Below are positions 16,710-26,244 of a DNA stretch of 64,000 nucleotides, in pieces. This DNA is from Paenibacillus harenae (lineage in GTDB: Bacteria > Bacillota > Bacilli > Paenibacillales > Paenibacillaceae). A program made the position numbers and the translations under genes. Each line of letters starts with the position of its first letter. Positions within the stretch are counted from its first letter, which is position 1. The DNA lies in the NCBI RefSeq assembly GCF_030812415.1, contig NZ_JAUSST010000012.1:1-64000 (forward strand), written 5' to 3'. A model generated the notes under the pieces. That model saw only the letters and a list, made by a program, of their open reading frames with translations, did not search any database and was not told the origin of the DNA.

Positions 16710-17219
16710 TTATTCCGATATAAAAGGCATGATGACGCGCCAAGCCTCGATGCGATCTTCCAAATTACGCATGTGCTTTGTCGGTATCGGGCTCGTAGAA
16801 GGCAGCTTAATGAGCGCCACGTCGCGGAAGCGCTCGTGCTTCCCATAATATTTGCGGAACGTGTCGTACGCCTTGGCGCCGTTGAATCCGATACAGCGAA
16901 GCTGCGGATAGTCCGCGAACAGCTCCGGGAAGCGGTTCGGTATTTCCTCCTTGATATTAACGTCGAGACTGCCCTCGCGCACGCAGGATTCGATCACGTC
17001 CCAGACGGCAAGCTTATGCTCCCGTAGGAAATCGAGCCTGTTCTCATAGATAGGATCGGGGGCGCCAGCATCGAACAGACCATAAATGACGCGCCAAAAG
17101 AAATTTTGCGGATGCCCGTAAAATTGTCGATGCTCCAGCGACTTCACGCTCGGAGCCGTGCCCGCAATGAGAACGCGGGCACGCCCGTCGATGACGGGCG
17201 GAAACGAATGGATGCGCAT
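16710..17219 (-). CDS. DNA-deoxyinosine glycosylase (uracil-DNA glycosylase family 6)
   Basis: A 169-residue member of the UDG superfamily. The first motif is GTAPSVKSLEHRQFYGHPQN followed by FFWR; a later motif STSPIP replaces the usual HPS loop. The motif I Asn is not in the classical GQDPYH form, which matches the hypoxanthine-excising family 6. It would remove deaminated adenine from DNA. I use the ATG at 17219, with AGGAGG upstream; the longer frame to 17327 would encode a Trp-rich leader and covers DnaA-box-like sequence. Confidence 0.85.
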   Translation of the reverse strand: MRIHSFPPVIDGRARVLIAGTAPSVKSLEHRQFYGHPQNFFWRVIYGLFDAGAPDPIYENRLDFLREHKLAVWDVIESCVREGSLDVNIKEEIPNRFPELFADYPQLRCIGFNGAKAYDTFRKYYGKHERFRDVALIKLPSTSPIPTKHMRNLEDRIEAWRVIMPFISE

Positions 17220-17296
17220 TGCTGCTGCGGCCTCCTTCTGTAGCTTTTTTTTAAAGTACCATACAATAGATAAGCAACGCCAATTGCTCGAAAAAG

Positions 17297-17350
17297 TTAT
17301 CCACAATGTTATCAACAATCGGTGCACAACATGAGCATAACTGTGGGTAA
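17297..17350. promoter_or_regulatory. Small cluster of DnaA-box-like sequences
   Basis: A perfect TTATCCACA at 17297-17305 (plus strand), TTATCAACA at 17309-17317 (one mismatch, 12 bp further) and TTACCCACA on the minus strand at 17342-17350 (one mismatch). They lie just upstream of the glycosylase gene. Confidence 0.45.
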
Positions 17351-17395
17351 GGTTAAACGGTAAATCGCCGTTTTCATTTTCGGGTGTTATCTAAA

Positions 17396-17440
17396 ACAAA
17401 AGAAAGACGTTTCCCGCTCTATCATTTGCGGAAAACGTCT
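17396..17440 (-). terminator. Terminator of the cyclic phosphodiesterase gene
   Basis: AGACGTTTtCCGC pairs with GCGGGAAACGTCT on the minus strand, followed by TTTCTTTT. Confidence 0.8.
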
Positions 17441-17463
17441 CATTCAACCGTTATAGCCTCTCG

Positions 17464-19704
17464 TTACTTCGCCGGAATCTTAATCTTCTGTCCTGGGTAG
17501 ATCAGATTCGGGTTTTTCAGCTTATTGTAGCTCGCCAGCTTCTGCCACGTCGTACCGTGATTCATCGCGATCCAGTACAGCGTATCTCCGTTCTTCACGA
17601 TGTAAGTAACATCTGGCGCGGGCTTAGGCGTTTCAGGCTTCGGCTGTTCCGGCTTCGGCTGTTCCGGTTTCGGTTGTTCCGGCTTCGGCTGCTCCGGCTT
17701 CGGCTGCTCCGGCTTCGGCGGCGCAGTCGTTGCCTCGGCTTTCAAGTCGAGCTTGAATTCGGCATAACCGTCTTCCGTGTTGGCCTCGAATGACAGCCAT
17801 GCCAGCGCTTCGTCCATCGCTTTCGCCTCCGGTGAAGTTTTGTACGTCACGTTGACCTTGTCATTGATCGGGGCAAGCGACCAGTTGCCATCGGCTGACG
17901 GGTTGATCGTTTTGTTCGAACGAATGTAATCAATAACAACCTGGCGGTTCTCGTCCGGCGACGCGAGAATGATTCTTTTGCCATCCGGATTGGCGAACTT
18001 GCTCGACGAAGCACGATAGTTATTCGTTGCGACGACGAACTTCTGATCGGCCTTGATCGGCTTGCCCTCGAATTGCAATCCGACAATGCGGCTTGCTCCT
18101 TCGTTCTTAAGCGTTCCGTTTGCCTCGTATTTAGCGGGCTGCGAAACGTCGATCTGGTAAGTGAGGCCATCGATAACATCGAAGTTGTAGGTCGGGAAAT
18201 CATAGTCCACCAAGTCTTGCTTAGCCGTGCTAGCCGTGTCGATCTGATTGAATTGCCCAGCCGACCACTCCAGCCATTCCTTGATTTCCGAGCCAGTAAC
18301 GAGTACGGCGTTGACGGTATTGGAGTACAAATATAAGTCCGCTACGTTCTTGATTGCAATATCGCCCTTAGCGATGTTCGTATAATAATTAGGGCCCTGG
18401 CGTCCGCCCGCCTTGAACGGCGCGCCTGCAGACAATACCGGTACGCCCTCATATTCCGTGCCTTGCAGCTGTTTCTCGACATACCACTTCTGCGCATTCG
18501 TTACAATCTGAATGGACGGATCGTCCTGCACGAGAGCGAACCAGCTATTGATCGGCGCAGTCGTCTGGCCAACCGGACCGCGGATATAATCAAGCGTATG
18601 CTGATGATCGTCTTTCACGGCGTCAACAATCTGCTGATCGGCATCGACGAGCGGCACTTTGTTCACCGTATCGAAGATCGGCTTCACGGACGACTTGGAG
18701 TCGGCAACGACCCATTTGCCGTCCTTCTGCTGAAGCGTCAGGTCGATAATGCCGAGGTTATTGCCCCAGAAGCCCGGTTCAACGGCGGCTACGCCATTGA
18801 TCGTTCCTTTCGTCAGATCGACGCCCGGCTTTCCTTCGAACGACTTGTCCGGGAATACTTTATGCGCATGGCCGAACAGGATCGCGTCAATACCGCTTAC
18901 CTTGCTCAAGTAGAGCACGGAGTTTTCCATGAGCGGCGTCTGAGGGATATCCTCGAAGCCCGAATGCGGAATCGCTATAACAACATCTGCTCCCTTTTCC
19001 TTCATTTCCGGTACGAACTTGTTCGCTGTGGCGACAATATCTTTCGCAACAACTTTGCCTTCGAGATGGGCTTTGTCCCATTGCATAATTTGCGGAGGCA
19101 CGAAGCCGATCACGCCGACCTTGAGCTTATGCGTAGCTCCGGCACTGTCCTTCACTTCTTTATCGAGGATCAAATAAGGGGTAAACAGGTTTTTGTCGTT
19201 CGTCTCGTCCGTATCCCCATCATACACGTAAACATTGGAGTTAATGTAAGGGAATTCCGCGCCCGCAAGCGCAGTGTTCAAGTAGTCCAAACCGTAGTTG
19301 AATTCGTGGTTGCCCAGGTTACCCGCGTCGTAGTCGAGCAGGTTCATCGCCTTATAAACGGGATGCGTCTCTCCTTGCTGCAACGGGTCGATGGTGGCGA
19401 CGTAATCGCCGAGCGGATTGCCTTGAATCAGGTCGCCGTTGTCGAACAGCAGACTGTTCGGAACTTCCTCGCGCGTCTGCTTGATGAGCGTAGCCGTCTT
19501 CGCCAGCCCGTATTCATCCGTTGACTTGTCGGAGAAATAGTCATAGTTCATGACATTGACATGAATGTCCGACGTCTCCATGATGCGCAGTTGGACCGTC
19601 GCTTCTCCTTCCGCGTTGACCGCGACCGAATACGGAAGCGTCACCAGACTGAAGGAAATCGCGGCGAACAGCGACCGCCTCCACATCGATTGATACAATT
19701 TCAT
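17464..19704 (-). CDS. Secreted 2',3'-cyclic-nucleotide 2'-phosphodiesterase/3'-nucleotidase with LysM
   Basis: A 746-residue exported enzyme. After an N-terminal signal (about residues 1-30) comes a calcineurin-like phosphoesterase domain with its metal motifs (METSDIHVN, DNGDLIQG, GNHEFNYG, HSGFEDIP, LFGHAHKVF) and the 5'-nucleotidase C-terminal domain. Then follow six PKPEQ/PKPET repeats and a C-terminal LysM (YIVKNGDTLYWIAMNHGTTW). The repeats probably span the wall while LysM binds peptidoglycan. It releases phosphate and nucleosides from extracellular nucleotides. The start is the ATG at 19704 with AAGGAG upstream. It lies next to phosphonate transport genes, a phosphorus-scavenging context. 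Confidence 0.93.
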   Translation of the reverse strand: MKLYQSMWRRSLFAAISFSLVTLPYSVAVNAEGEATVQLRIMETSDIHVNVMNYDYFSDKSTDEYGLAKTATLIKQTREEVPNSLLFDNGDLIQGNPLGDYVATIDPLQQGETHPVYKAMNLLDYDAGNLGNHEFNYGLDYLNTALAGAEFPYINSNVYVYDGDTDETNDKNLFTPYLILDKEVKDSAGATHKLKVGVIGFVPPQIMQWDKAHLEGKVVAKDIVATANKFVPEMKEKGADVVIAIPHSGFEDIPQTPLMENSVLYLSKVSGIDAILFGHAHKVFPDKSFEGKPGVDLTKGTINGVAAVEPGFWGNNLGIIDLTLQQKDGKWVVADSKSSVKPIFDTVNKVPLVDADQQIVDAVKDDHQHTLDYIRGPVGQTTAPINSWFALVQDDPSIQIVTNAQKWYVEKQLQGTEYEGVPVLSAGAPFKAGGRQGPNYYTNIAKGDIAIKNVADLYLYSNTVNAVLVTGSEIKEWLEWSAGQFNQIDTASTAKQDLVDYDFPTYNFDVIDGLTYQIDVSQPAKYEANGTLKNEGASRIVGLQFEGKPIKADQKFVVATNNYRASSSKFANPDGKRIILASPDENRQVVIDYIRSNKTINPSADGNWSLAPINDKVNVTYKTSPEAKAMDEALAWLSFEANTEDGYAEFKLDLKAEATTAPPKPEQPKPEQPKPEQPKPEQPKPEQPKPETPKPAPDVTYIVKNGDTLYWIAMNHGTTWQKLASYNKLKNPNLIYPGQKIKIPAK

Positions 19705-19893
19705 TCCCTTCACTCCTTGTCCATAATTCGCTAAAGGCTTGCGACAGGCGCAAGCCTTGAAGCCTATATTTAAGCTGAGCGCCGATGAGGTCTCTCGATG
19801 GACAATCTGTCTCTACGTTCAATATAATAATTTAAAAATTCTGAAATGTCACCATTCATTTACCAACTCTTAGGAATTGAATGGATTGCCACG

Positions 19894-20723
19894 CTATGCG
19901 CGCTTGCGCATTCTCAGCTTCAGTCGGTTGGACACCAGCTCGACGCTGAATACCATCATGAAGATAACGAACCCAACGAATAACGCCTGGTCAAAATGGT
20001 AGCTGCGCATCGCATGCGACAGCTCGAATCCGATCCCGCCTGCGCCAACCGCTCCCAGTATCGTGGATTCGGCCAAGTCTCCTTCGAAGCGCATGACGCA
20101 CCATGCGAGCAGCGCGGATAACGCGCATGGCAATACGCCTTGCAGCACGATCTGCAGCCAGCTTGCCCCCGTTGAGCGCATCGCTTCAATGACCCATCCA
20201 CCTCCTCGAGCGATTGAGAGAACACTTTAATGAGCCCGCCGACCGCATGCACCATAATCGCAAGCACGCCCGGCAGAGGACCCATGCCTACGGCTACAAT
20301 GAAAATAAGCGCCCAAATCAGCGTCGGAATCGCCCTAAGCAAGGAAGCGAAGCTGCGAATAAACCAACTGACTGCACGATTCGGAGCAATATTGTCCGCT
20401 GCAAGGAAAGCCAGGAAGAATGCGACGACGATGCCGATTACGGTTCCTAGTATAGCGACTTGGATCGATTCCACCGCCGCCAGCAGTACATGCTTCCACT
20501 GCGAGGCGTCCGGCGGGAACATCAGGCCGGCCGTCTTCGCGAACTTGGCAATGCCCGGCATAATTCGACTGTAATCGAGCTGCAATTGAATAAGGCTGAA
20601 CAGGAAAAATGCCGCTCCGATCCATCCGTACCATTTGAGCGGATTGCCGCTTCTGCGCTGCTCGCCGCTCGCTCGCAGCGTTCCGTTCTTGGGCGCTTGC
20701 CCAGTATCTGCCGCTGTAGCCAT
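19894..20723 (-). pseudogene. Phosphonate-type ABC permease (second PhnE), frameshifted
   Basis: Two reading frames together make one PhnE-like permease. The first (20723 to about 20200) covers the N-terminal membrane segments and ends its normal sequence at SQSLEEVDG. The expected continuation (VIEAMRSTGASWLQIVLQGVLP, then the EAA loop and last segments to LKLRMRKRA) is in the next frame, ending at 19894. Comparison with the intact sister gene (SLEEIDLGQVEALRSVGAS) places the shift at 20191-20202, where a few bases seem to be missing. If real, the importer keeps one permease; a sequencing error is also possible. The start overlaps the sister gene's stop. Confidence 0.8.
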
Positions 20724-21517
20724 CAGATGATCCGCTCCCTAATCCGATTTGTCAAAAACTCCGTCGCCAGTACAATCGCCAGCACGAGCAGCACCGCCAT
20801 GCTGACCTCCTTGTACTGGAACAGCTTCAATCCCGACTGTATCGTGAAGCCGAGGCCGCCGCCGCCCACCATGCCGACGATGGTCGATGCGCGAACGTTA
20901 ACCTCCAGATTAAACAGCGCCCATCCTATAAGGCTTGGCAGAAACTGCGGCAGCACCGCTTGCGTAATGACCTGCCAATAGCTGGCTCCTACCGATCGCA
21001 GCGCCTCCACTTGGCCCAAGTCGATCTCCTCCAGCGATTCCGCGAAGCAGCGAACGAGCATACCGATCGAGACGATAATAAGCGACAGCGTTCCGACAAG
21101 CTTGCCTAGACCGAAGGAGGCAACGAGCAGGATCGTCCAAATAATGACCGGCACGTTGCGAAGCATGGCGGAGAACGCCCGCATGCCGACTTGGAAGACC
21201 GGATGCGGCGATGTCGTAGCGGCTGCGAAGATCGACAGCACGCTGGCAACGAGCGCCCCGATAACCATTGCAACGAAGCTCATGTAGATCGTATCGAGCG
21301 CCGGGCCGATAAGGCCGGGCAGCTCGGCTGTATCCGGCGGCATCAGATCGACGAACAGAAATCCCGCTCCGTCGCCTATTCCGCCCCATAATGCGCCCGG
21401 CGTAAAGTTCGTTCCGATGGCCGACCATACCGTTAGCGCAGCGAGAAAGGCAAGAAACACGATCAGCTGATTACGCTTGCCCCGGCGTTCTCTCAGCAAC
21501 TGTTCAGCCTTCATCAT
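20723..21517 (-). CDS. phnE: Phosphonate/phosphite ABC transporter permease
   Basis: A 264-residue inner-membrane permease with about six membrane segments. It has the EAA-loop signature of ABC permeases (EALRSVGASYWQVITQAVLP) and the GMVGGGGLG element. Together with PhnC and PhnD it would import phosphonates, phosphite or a related reduced phosphorus compound. The stop overlaps the start of the second permease, and the start overlaps the phnC stop, so the genes are tightly coupled. There are no C-P lyase or phosphonatase genes in the window, so the substrate is open. Confidence 0.9.
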   Translation of the reverse strand: MMKAEQLLRERRGKRNQLIVFLAFLAALTVWSAIGTNFTPGALWGGIGDGAGFLFVDLMPPDTAELPGLIGPALDTIYMSFVAMVIGALVASVLSIFAAATTSPHPVFQVGMRAFSAMLRNVPVIIWTILLVASFGLGKLVGTLSLIIVSIGMLVRCFAESLEEIDLGQVEALRSVGASYWQVITQAVLPQFLPSLIGWALFNLEVNVRASTIVGMVGGGGLGFTIQSGLKLFQYKEVSMAVLLVLAIVLATEFLTNRIRERII

Positions 21518-22329
21518 TACGCCGTCTCCTTCTTCAGAGCGCGAGCCAGCCTGCCATCGGCTTCGGATTGGTCGGATGCTTTATCGTTATGCTGATTATA
21601 GATATAGTCTATCATCTCATCGGTCAGCTGTTCCGGCGTACCGTCGAACACCTTCGTTCCTTTGTAAATGCCGATAATGCGCGTTGCATATTTTTTGGCG
21701 ACATCGACTTGGTGCAGATTGCATAGGCAAGCGATGCCGTCTTCTTTGCAAAACGTATAGAGGCTGTTCATCACGATTTCCGACGAGGCCGGATCCAGAC
21801 TTGCGATCGGTTCATCCGCCAGTATAAGCTGCGGCTTCTGCGCCAGCGCCCTTGCAATGCCTACGCGCTGCTGCTGCCCGCCGCTAAGCTCGTCGGCGCG
21901 CTTATGCAGCTGCTCGCCGAGTCCTACGCGCTGCAGCAGACGAGTCGCTTCCTCGACGTCCGGCTTCGCGAACAGACCAAGCGCGCCGCGCCAGGCGCTC
22001 ATATAACCGAGCCTTCCATGAAGAACGTTGGCGAGCACCGACAATCGCTCGACAAGATTGAAGCCTTGGAAGATCATCCCCATGCTACGACGAATTTCGC
22101 GCAGCTTTCTTTTGCTTACGCCGGTCGTGTCCGTTCCTTGGAACAGCACCTTGCCCGACGTCGGCTGGACCATCCGGTTCAAGCAGCGAAGCAGCGTGCT
22201 CTTGCCCGCTCCGCTCGGTCCGATGACGACGATGAATTCACCTGCTTCAACCGTCAAGTCAATGCCGTTCAGCGCTGCCGTTCCATCCGCATATACTTTC
22301 TTCAAGTCTTCAACCCGCAGCAATGTCAT
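21517..22329 (-). CDS. phnC: Phosphonate ABC transporter ATP-binding protein
   Basis: A 270-residue ABC ATPase with Walker A GPSGAGKST, Q-loop GMIFQGFNLVERLSV, signature LSGGQQQRV, Walker B LILADEP and H-loop CNLHQVD. The phrase GFNLVERLSVLANVLHGRLG is typical of PhnC. I use the ATG at 22329 (MTLLRVEDLKKVY), nine bases after GGAGG; upstream in-frame ATGs at 22335 and 22350 are too close to it or lack a site. Confidence 0.95.
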   Translation of the reverse strand: MTLLRVEDLKKVYADGTAALNGIDLTVEAGEFIVVIGPSGAGKSTLLRCLNRMVQPTSGKVLFQGTDTTGVSKRKLREIRRSMGMIFQGFNLVERLSVLANVLHGRLGYMSAWRGALGLFAKPDVEEATRLLQRVGLGEQLHKRADELSGGQQQRVGIARALAQKPQLILADEPIASLDPASSEIVMNSLYTFCKEDGIACLCNLHQVDVAKKYATRIIGIYKGTKVFDGTPEQLTDEMIDYIYNQHNDKASDQSEADGRLARALKKETA

Positions 22330-22380
22330 TTCCATTGTCCTCCGCTTCATCGCTCATTTATAGTCGTACGTCGTTACGTT

Positions 22381-23334
22381 CTATTCCAGCATCTCTTCCG
22401 GCGACATTTCGAGCAGCTTCGCTACTTCCCTGACCCCGTCGAAGTCCGAATCTTCCGCCGGGAAGAAACCCGCTACGCCCAGCGCTTTGAAATACTCGGG
22501 ATTCTTCTCGCCGTAAGCGAGCGCGAATTCGCGAATCTTCTCGACGAGCTCAGCAGGAAGATCGCCTCGGTAGGCAAGCGCGCCGCCCCCCGCGATCGGA
22601 TCGGATTCCCCGATGACGCGTACATCGTCTTCCTTAATAAGTCCAGCGTCCGCAATCATCTTGATGCATTGGCTGCATGTAGCTGCGCCGTCCGCATCGC
22701 CATTGGCGATAGCAAGCAACGACTTGTCATGTCCGCCGGAGAACGATACGTTGCTGAAATACGTTTCGATCTCTTCGTTCGCAATGCCGACTGCCTTCAT
22801 AATGGCAGCGCGCGGGTACAGATGTCCCGTCGTGGACGCCGGATCGGCGAACAAGAAGTTTTTGCCTTTCAGATCGGCGATCGTCTGAGCCGGGGAGTCC
22901 TTCGGAACGATAATGACGCTCGTGCCTTCCGTTCCCGGTCCGTTGTTCATCGCCGCGAGCAGCTTCGCTCCGCTTCTCTCAGCAGCAATAATATATCCGA
23001 AAGGGCCGAAAGTCGTGATGTCGATTTTCTCGGAACGCATCGCTTCGATCATCATGTTGTAATCTTCGCCCTCGAACGTTTCCACTTTAATATCCAAATA
23101 CTCGCCCAAATCCTTTGCGAATTGGTCTGCGTTACGCGACGCTTCTCCGTCTTCCATCGGAAGGTTTCCGATTCGAAGCACGTCCGGCCACTTCGTATCC
23201 GCCTCCGTACCCGCTTCGTTATTGCCGCCATTGCCGCCGGCAGAAACATTGTTGGCTTTCTGACCGCAGCCAGCCAGCACAACCATTAAAGCGGTAATCA
23301 TCAGAGCAATCGGTAAACCCATCTTTTTCAGCAC
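22381..23334 (-). CDS. phnD: Phosphonate/phosphite-binding lipoprotein
   Basis: A 317-residue substrate-binding lipoprotein. The signal ends in the lipobox LAGC with Cys23. The mature protein has the PhnD-type fold, with DVLRIGNLPMEDGEAS, EAMRSEKIDITTFGPFGYI, KGKNFLFADPASTTGHLYPR and FSGGHDKSLLAIANGDADGA. The acidic/Ser ligands cannot be assigned to a specific phosphorus compound by eye. It is the first gene of the operon phnD-phnC-phnE-phnE', and the gene for a GntR regulator is divergent. Confidence 0.93.
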   Translation of the reverse strand: MLKKMGLPIALMITALMVVLAGCGQKANNVSAGGNGGNNEAGTEADTKWPDVLRIGNLPMEDGEASRNADQFAKDLGEYLDIKVETFEGEDYNMMIEAMRSEKIDITTFGPFGYIIAAERSGAKLLAAMNNGPGTEGTSVIIVPKDSPAQTIADLKGKNFLFADPASTTGHLYPRAAIMKAVGIANEEIETYFSNVSFSGGHDKSLLAIANGDADGAATCSQCIKMIADAGLIKEDDVRVIGESDPIAGGGALAYRGDLPAELVEKIREFALAYGEKNPEYFKALGVAGFFPAEDSDFDGVREVAKLLEMSPEEMLE

Positions 23335-23568
23335 AGTACATCCTCCTAAGGTTTGCTGCGAGCGCTCTGAGGCGGCATCGCATGCGTTGTGTCTATTCCA
23401 TCATTTCGCTCGTGGTACACAACTAGGATACAAGTTGAATGTCAATGCAATGTTTGCGTCTTTTTGAGATATTGTTAATTTCGAAATCGCCTTGCGAAGA
23501 CGAAAGAGAGACTGTTAAGATGATGTTAACCGATCTGGAGAACTATGAATTCGAGAGGAATATGCGCC
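23335..23568. promoter_or_regulatory. phnD/GntR divergent control region
   Basis: The 234-bp gap carries the promoters of both the transporter and its presumed regulator. An inverted repeat CAACT-aggataca-AGTTG lies near 23419-23436. It is a possible GntR operator but its arms are only five bases. No clear Pho box (TTAACA repeats) was seen. Confidence 0.3.
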
Positions 23569-24216
23569 ATGGCATCGCAATCGCTTGTGAATACGGCCTA
23601 TACAAAGCTAAGAGAAAGAATCGTGGGCGGCAACCTAATGCCCGGCACCCTGTTATCGGAGAATGAGCTTGCAGAGGAATTGCAGATGAGCCGCACGCCG
23701 GTCCGCAACGCCATTACGCACCTGGAATCGGAAGGATTCGTCGTTGCTCTTAAAAATCGCGGCGTGCTCGTGAAGGAAGTAACCGGGAAGGAAATGCTCG
23801 ATATGTACGAGGCGATCCTGGCGCTCGTCGTATATGCTATCGATATCCGCAGCGAACGAAATAATACGATCGACATGGAGCAGCTGCGGGTCTATCTGGA
23901 TCGCCAATTCGAGGCCGAGCAGGCAAACGATTATTATACCTATATCAACAACTCGATGCTGTTCATGCGGACGCTCGTTTATTCGATCAACAACACCGCG
24001 ATGACGTCGCAGCTCGATATGTACGTGGACAAGATCACGATGGCCTCCTACATCAACTTCAAGCTGACGCCGCATATTAAGCACTATTCCGCCAATCAGT
24101 TGAACAAATCGATCTATGATGCGCTGCTGGCCGGCGATGAGGAGCAAGCTCGCAAGCTGGCGAAAGGCGCTTTCACCTACGCGCGCAGCCGCGTGTTCGA
24201 CAGCGGTCGTTTCTAA
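23569..24216 (+). CDS. GntR family (FadR-type) transcriptional regulator
   Basis: A 215-residue regulator. The N-terminal winged helix carries YTKLRERIVGGNLMPGTLLSE and ELAEELQMSRTPVRNAITHL, followed by EGFVVALKNRGVLVKEV. The C-terminal all-helical region fits an FCD-type ligand domain, although the metal-binding His residues of FCD are not obvious. Divergent from phnD, it probably controls phosphonate/phosphite uptake. The start is the ATG at 23569 with GAGAGG about 11 bases upstream; the frame open to 23545 has no site. Confidence 0.88.
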   Translation: MASQSLVNTAYTKLRERIVGGNLMPGTLLSENELAEELQMSRTPVRNAITHLESEGFVVALKNRGVLVKEVTGKEMLDMYEAILALVVYAIDIRSERNNTIDMEQLRVYLDRQFEAEQANDYYTYINNSMLFMRTLVYSINNTAMTSQLDMYVDKITMASYINFKLTPHIKHYSANQLNKSIYDALLAGDEEQARKLAKGAFTYARSRVFDSGRF

Positions 24217-24286
24217 TTAGACACACACTGCGGTGAGCTATGTTGGATTTCTGCAATTACTCCAATATGGCCATATAGAGTAACAC

Positions 24287-24332
24287 GAAAAAAGCTGCCC
24301 TAGGGTCTGTAGATCCCAGGACAGCTTCTTTC
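24287..24332. terminator. Terminator between the GntR gene and speB
   Basis: AAGCTGTCCTGGGATC pairs with the AGACCCTAGGGCAGCTT arm. Six T follow on the minus strand (serving speB) and CTTCTTTC on the plus strand, so it may serve both convergent genes. Confidence 0.8.
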
Positions 24333-24340
24333 ATTATTCG

Positions 24341-25210
24341 TTATTTAATAAAACCGAGCAGCATCTCGCGGATTACCTTCGCCGCGACGATCTGCGTTTG
24401 CTCCGTGGGATCGTAAGCCGGCGCAACCTCTACAAGGTCGCAGCCGACGACGTTCACGCCGGAACGGGCGATCGCATGAACCGCGTCGATCAATTCCTTC
24501 GACGTAATGCCGCCGGCTTCCGCCGTACCCGTACCGGGAGCAGCCGAAGGGTCGAGCACGTCGATGTCGATCGTCAGGTATACCGGACGGCCAGCCAGCT
24601 CGGGAAGCACCTTCTTCAGCGGCTCAAGCACCTCGAACGGGTGGAAGTTGATGTTCTCGCGAGCATACTGCCACTCTTCGCGGGAGCCGGAACGGATGCC
24701 GAATTGATAAATGTTGCTGCCACCCATTAGCGTTGCCGCCTTGCGAAGCGGTGTCGAGTGCGACAAAGGCTCGCCTTCGTACGACTCGCGAAGATCGGCA
24801 TGCGCATCGAAGTGGATGATTGCCAGATCCGGGTATTTCTTGTAGACCTCCCGGAAGATCGGCCACGATACGAGATGCTCGCCTCCTAGTCCAACCGGCA
24901 ATTTGTCATCGGCCAATACGCCGCTCACAAATTCTCCGATGACTTCAAGGCTGCGAGCCGCATTGCCGAATGGCAGCAGCAAATCGCCGGCATCGAAGTA
25001 CGTTATGTCTTCCAGGCTGCGGTCGAGATACGGGCTGTATTCCTCAAGGCCGATCGAGACCTCGCGGATGCGCGGAGGGCCGAAGCGCGAACCAGGGCGG
25101 AAGCTGACCGTGAAGTCCATCGGCATGCCGTAGATGACCGCTTTGGAAGCTTCATAATCATCCGAGCTCAAGATGAACACGTTGCCGGAATATTTTTGAT
25201 CCAATTTCAT
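24341..25210 (-). CDS. speB: Agmatinase
   Basis: A 289-residue ureohydrolase. Metal-binding motifs are GGEHLVSWP, HFDAHADLR and TIDIDVLDPSAAPGTGT. The family hydrolyses agmatine to putrescine and urea in the di-manganese site formed by these His and Asp residues. It is 33 bases downstream of speE, and both belong to polyamine synthesis. The same speE-speB pair, next to pbpG, occurs in Bacillus (ywhF/ywhG). Confidence 0.95.
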   Translation of the reverse strand: MKLDQKYSGNVFILSSDDYEASKAVIYGMPMDFTVSFRPGSRFGPPRIREVSIGLEEYSPYLDRSLEDITYFDAGDLLLPFGNAARSLEVIGEFVSGVLADDKLPVGLGGEHLVSWPIFREVYKKYPDLAIIHFDAHADLRESYEGEPLSHSTPLRKAATLMGGSNIYQFGIRSGSREEWQYARENINFHPFEVLEPLKKVLPELAGRPVYLTIDIDVLDPSAAPGTGTAEAGGITSKELIDAVHAIARSGVNVVGCDLVEVAPAYDPTEQTQIVAAKVIREMLLGFIK

Positions 25211-25243
25211 GAGTACAATCCTTTCTAAGCTGCAGAGCTACGC

Positions 25244-26071
25244 TTACTTAATAAGGTCTTCCACAAACTTCGGCAATGCGAATGCCGCTTTGTGCAAGCG
25301 CGGTGTGTAATATTTCGTATCGATCTCGGGAATGGACGCCTCGTCCACTTGAAGCGGATCATACTTCTTGCTGCCCATCGTGAATGTCCACAAACCGCTT
25401 GGGTAAGTCGGAATGTTGGCGCCGTATACGCGTACGATCGGGAATACTTCCTTCACGTCTTTGTTGACGCTTTGGATCAGGTCAGCCTTGAACCAAGGAT
25501 TGTCCGTTTGCGCAACAAAGATGCCATCTTCCTTAAGCGCCTCGTAGATGCCTTGGTAGAAGCCGCGCGTGAATAGGTTGGCAGCAGGGCCAACCGGCTC
25601 GGTGGAATCGACCATAATGACGTCGTATGTGTTTTTGTGATCGTGAATATGCATGAAGCCGTCGTTCACAAGCACTTCGACACGCGGGTTGTCGAGCTCG
25701 CCTGCGATCGTCGGCAAATACTTTTTGGAGTATTCGATAACTTTGCCGTCAATATCGACGAGAACCGCTTTTTTCACTTGCGGGTGCTTCATCACTTCAC
25801 GGATAACGCCGCCGTCGCCGCCGCCGACTACGAGCACATGCTCCGGGTTCGGATGCGTGTAGAGCACAGGATGGGCGACCATTTCGTGATATACGAACTC
25901 GTCCTTCACTGTCGTCATGACCATGCCGTCAAGCACGAGCATCGTGCCGAACTCTTCCGTCTCGATCATATCAAGCTTTTGGAAGTCCGTTTGTTCCGTT
26001 ACGTACGTTTTCGTAATCTTCGCCGTAATGCCGAAGTTTTCGGTTTGTTTTTCTGTATACCACAATTCCAT
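25244..26071 (-). CDS. speE: Spermidine synthase
   Basis: A 275-residue aminopropyltransferase with a Rossmann core. It has LVVGGGDGGVIREVMKH (decarboxy-SAM binding), VLVDIDGKVIEYSKKYLP and the catalytic MVDSTEPVGPA segment. It makes spermidine from putrescine delivered by speB. Length is standard. The start ATG has an AAAGAAGGG site upstream. It is divergent from the PBP gene, with about 240 bp between them. Confidence 0.96.
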   Translation of the reverse strand: MELWYTEKQTENFGITAKITKTYVTEQTDFQKLDMIETEEFGTMLVLDGMVMTTVKDEFVYHEMVAHPVLYTHPNPEHVLVVGGGDGGVIREVMKHPQVKKAVLVDIDGKVIEYSKKYLPTIAGELDNPRVEVLVNDGFMHIHDHKNTYDVIMVDSTEPVGPAANLFTRGFYQGIYEALKEDGIFVAQTDNPWFKADLIQSVNKDVKEVFPIVRVYGANIPTYPSGLWTFTMGSKKYDPLQVDEASIPEIDTKYYTPRLHKAAFALPKFVEDLIK

Positions 26072-26244
26072 GGTGATGAATCCCTTCTTTCCGTCAATAG
26101 TTCACACTGTATTATAGTAAAAACTGCCCGTTGCTACAAGTATTTCTATGGGCTGCTCCAGCTTAACCTTTCGTAAAGGCCCGCGCATTTTTTTAGAGTT
26201 GCCATAATTCGCTCAAATTAATTCCCCTTCGGCGTTCCACTTAT

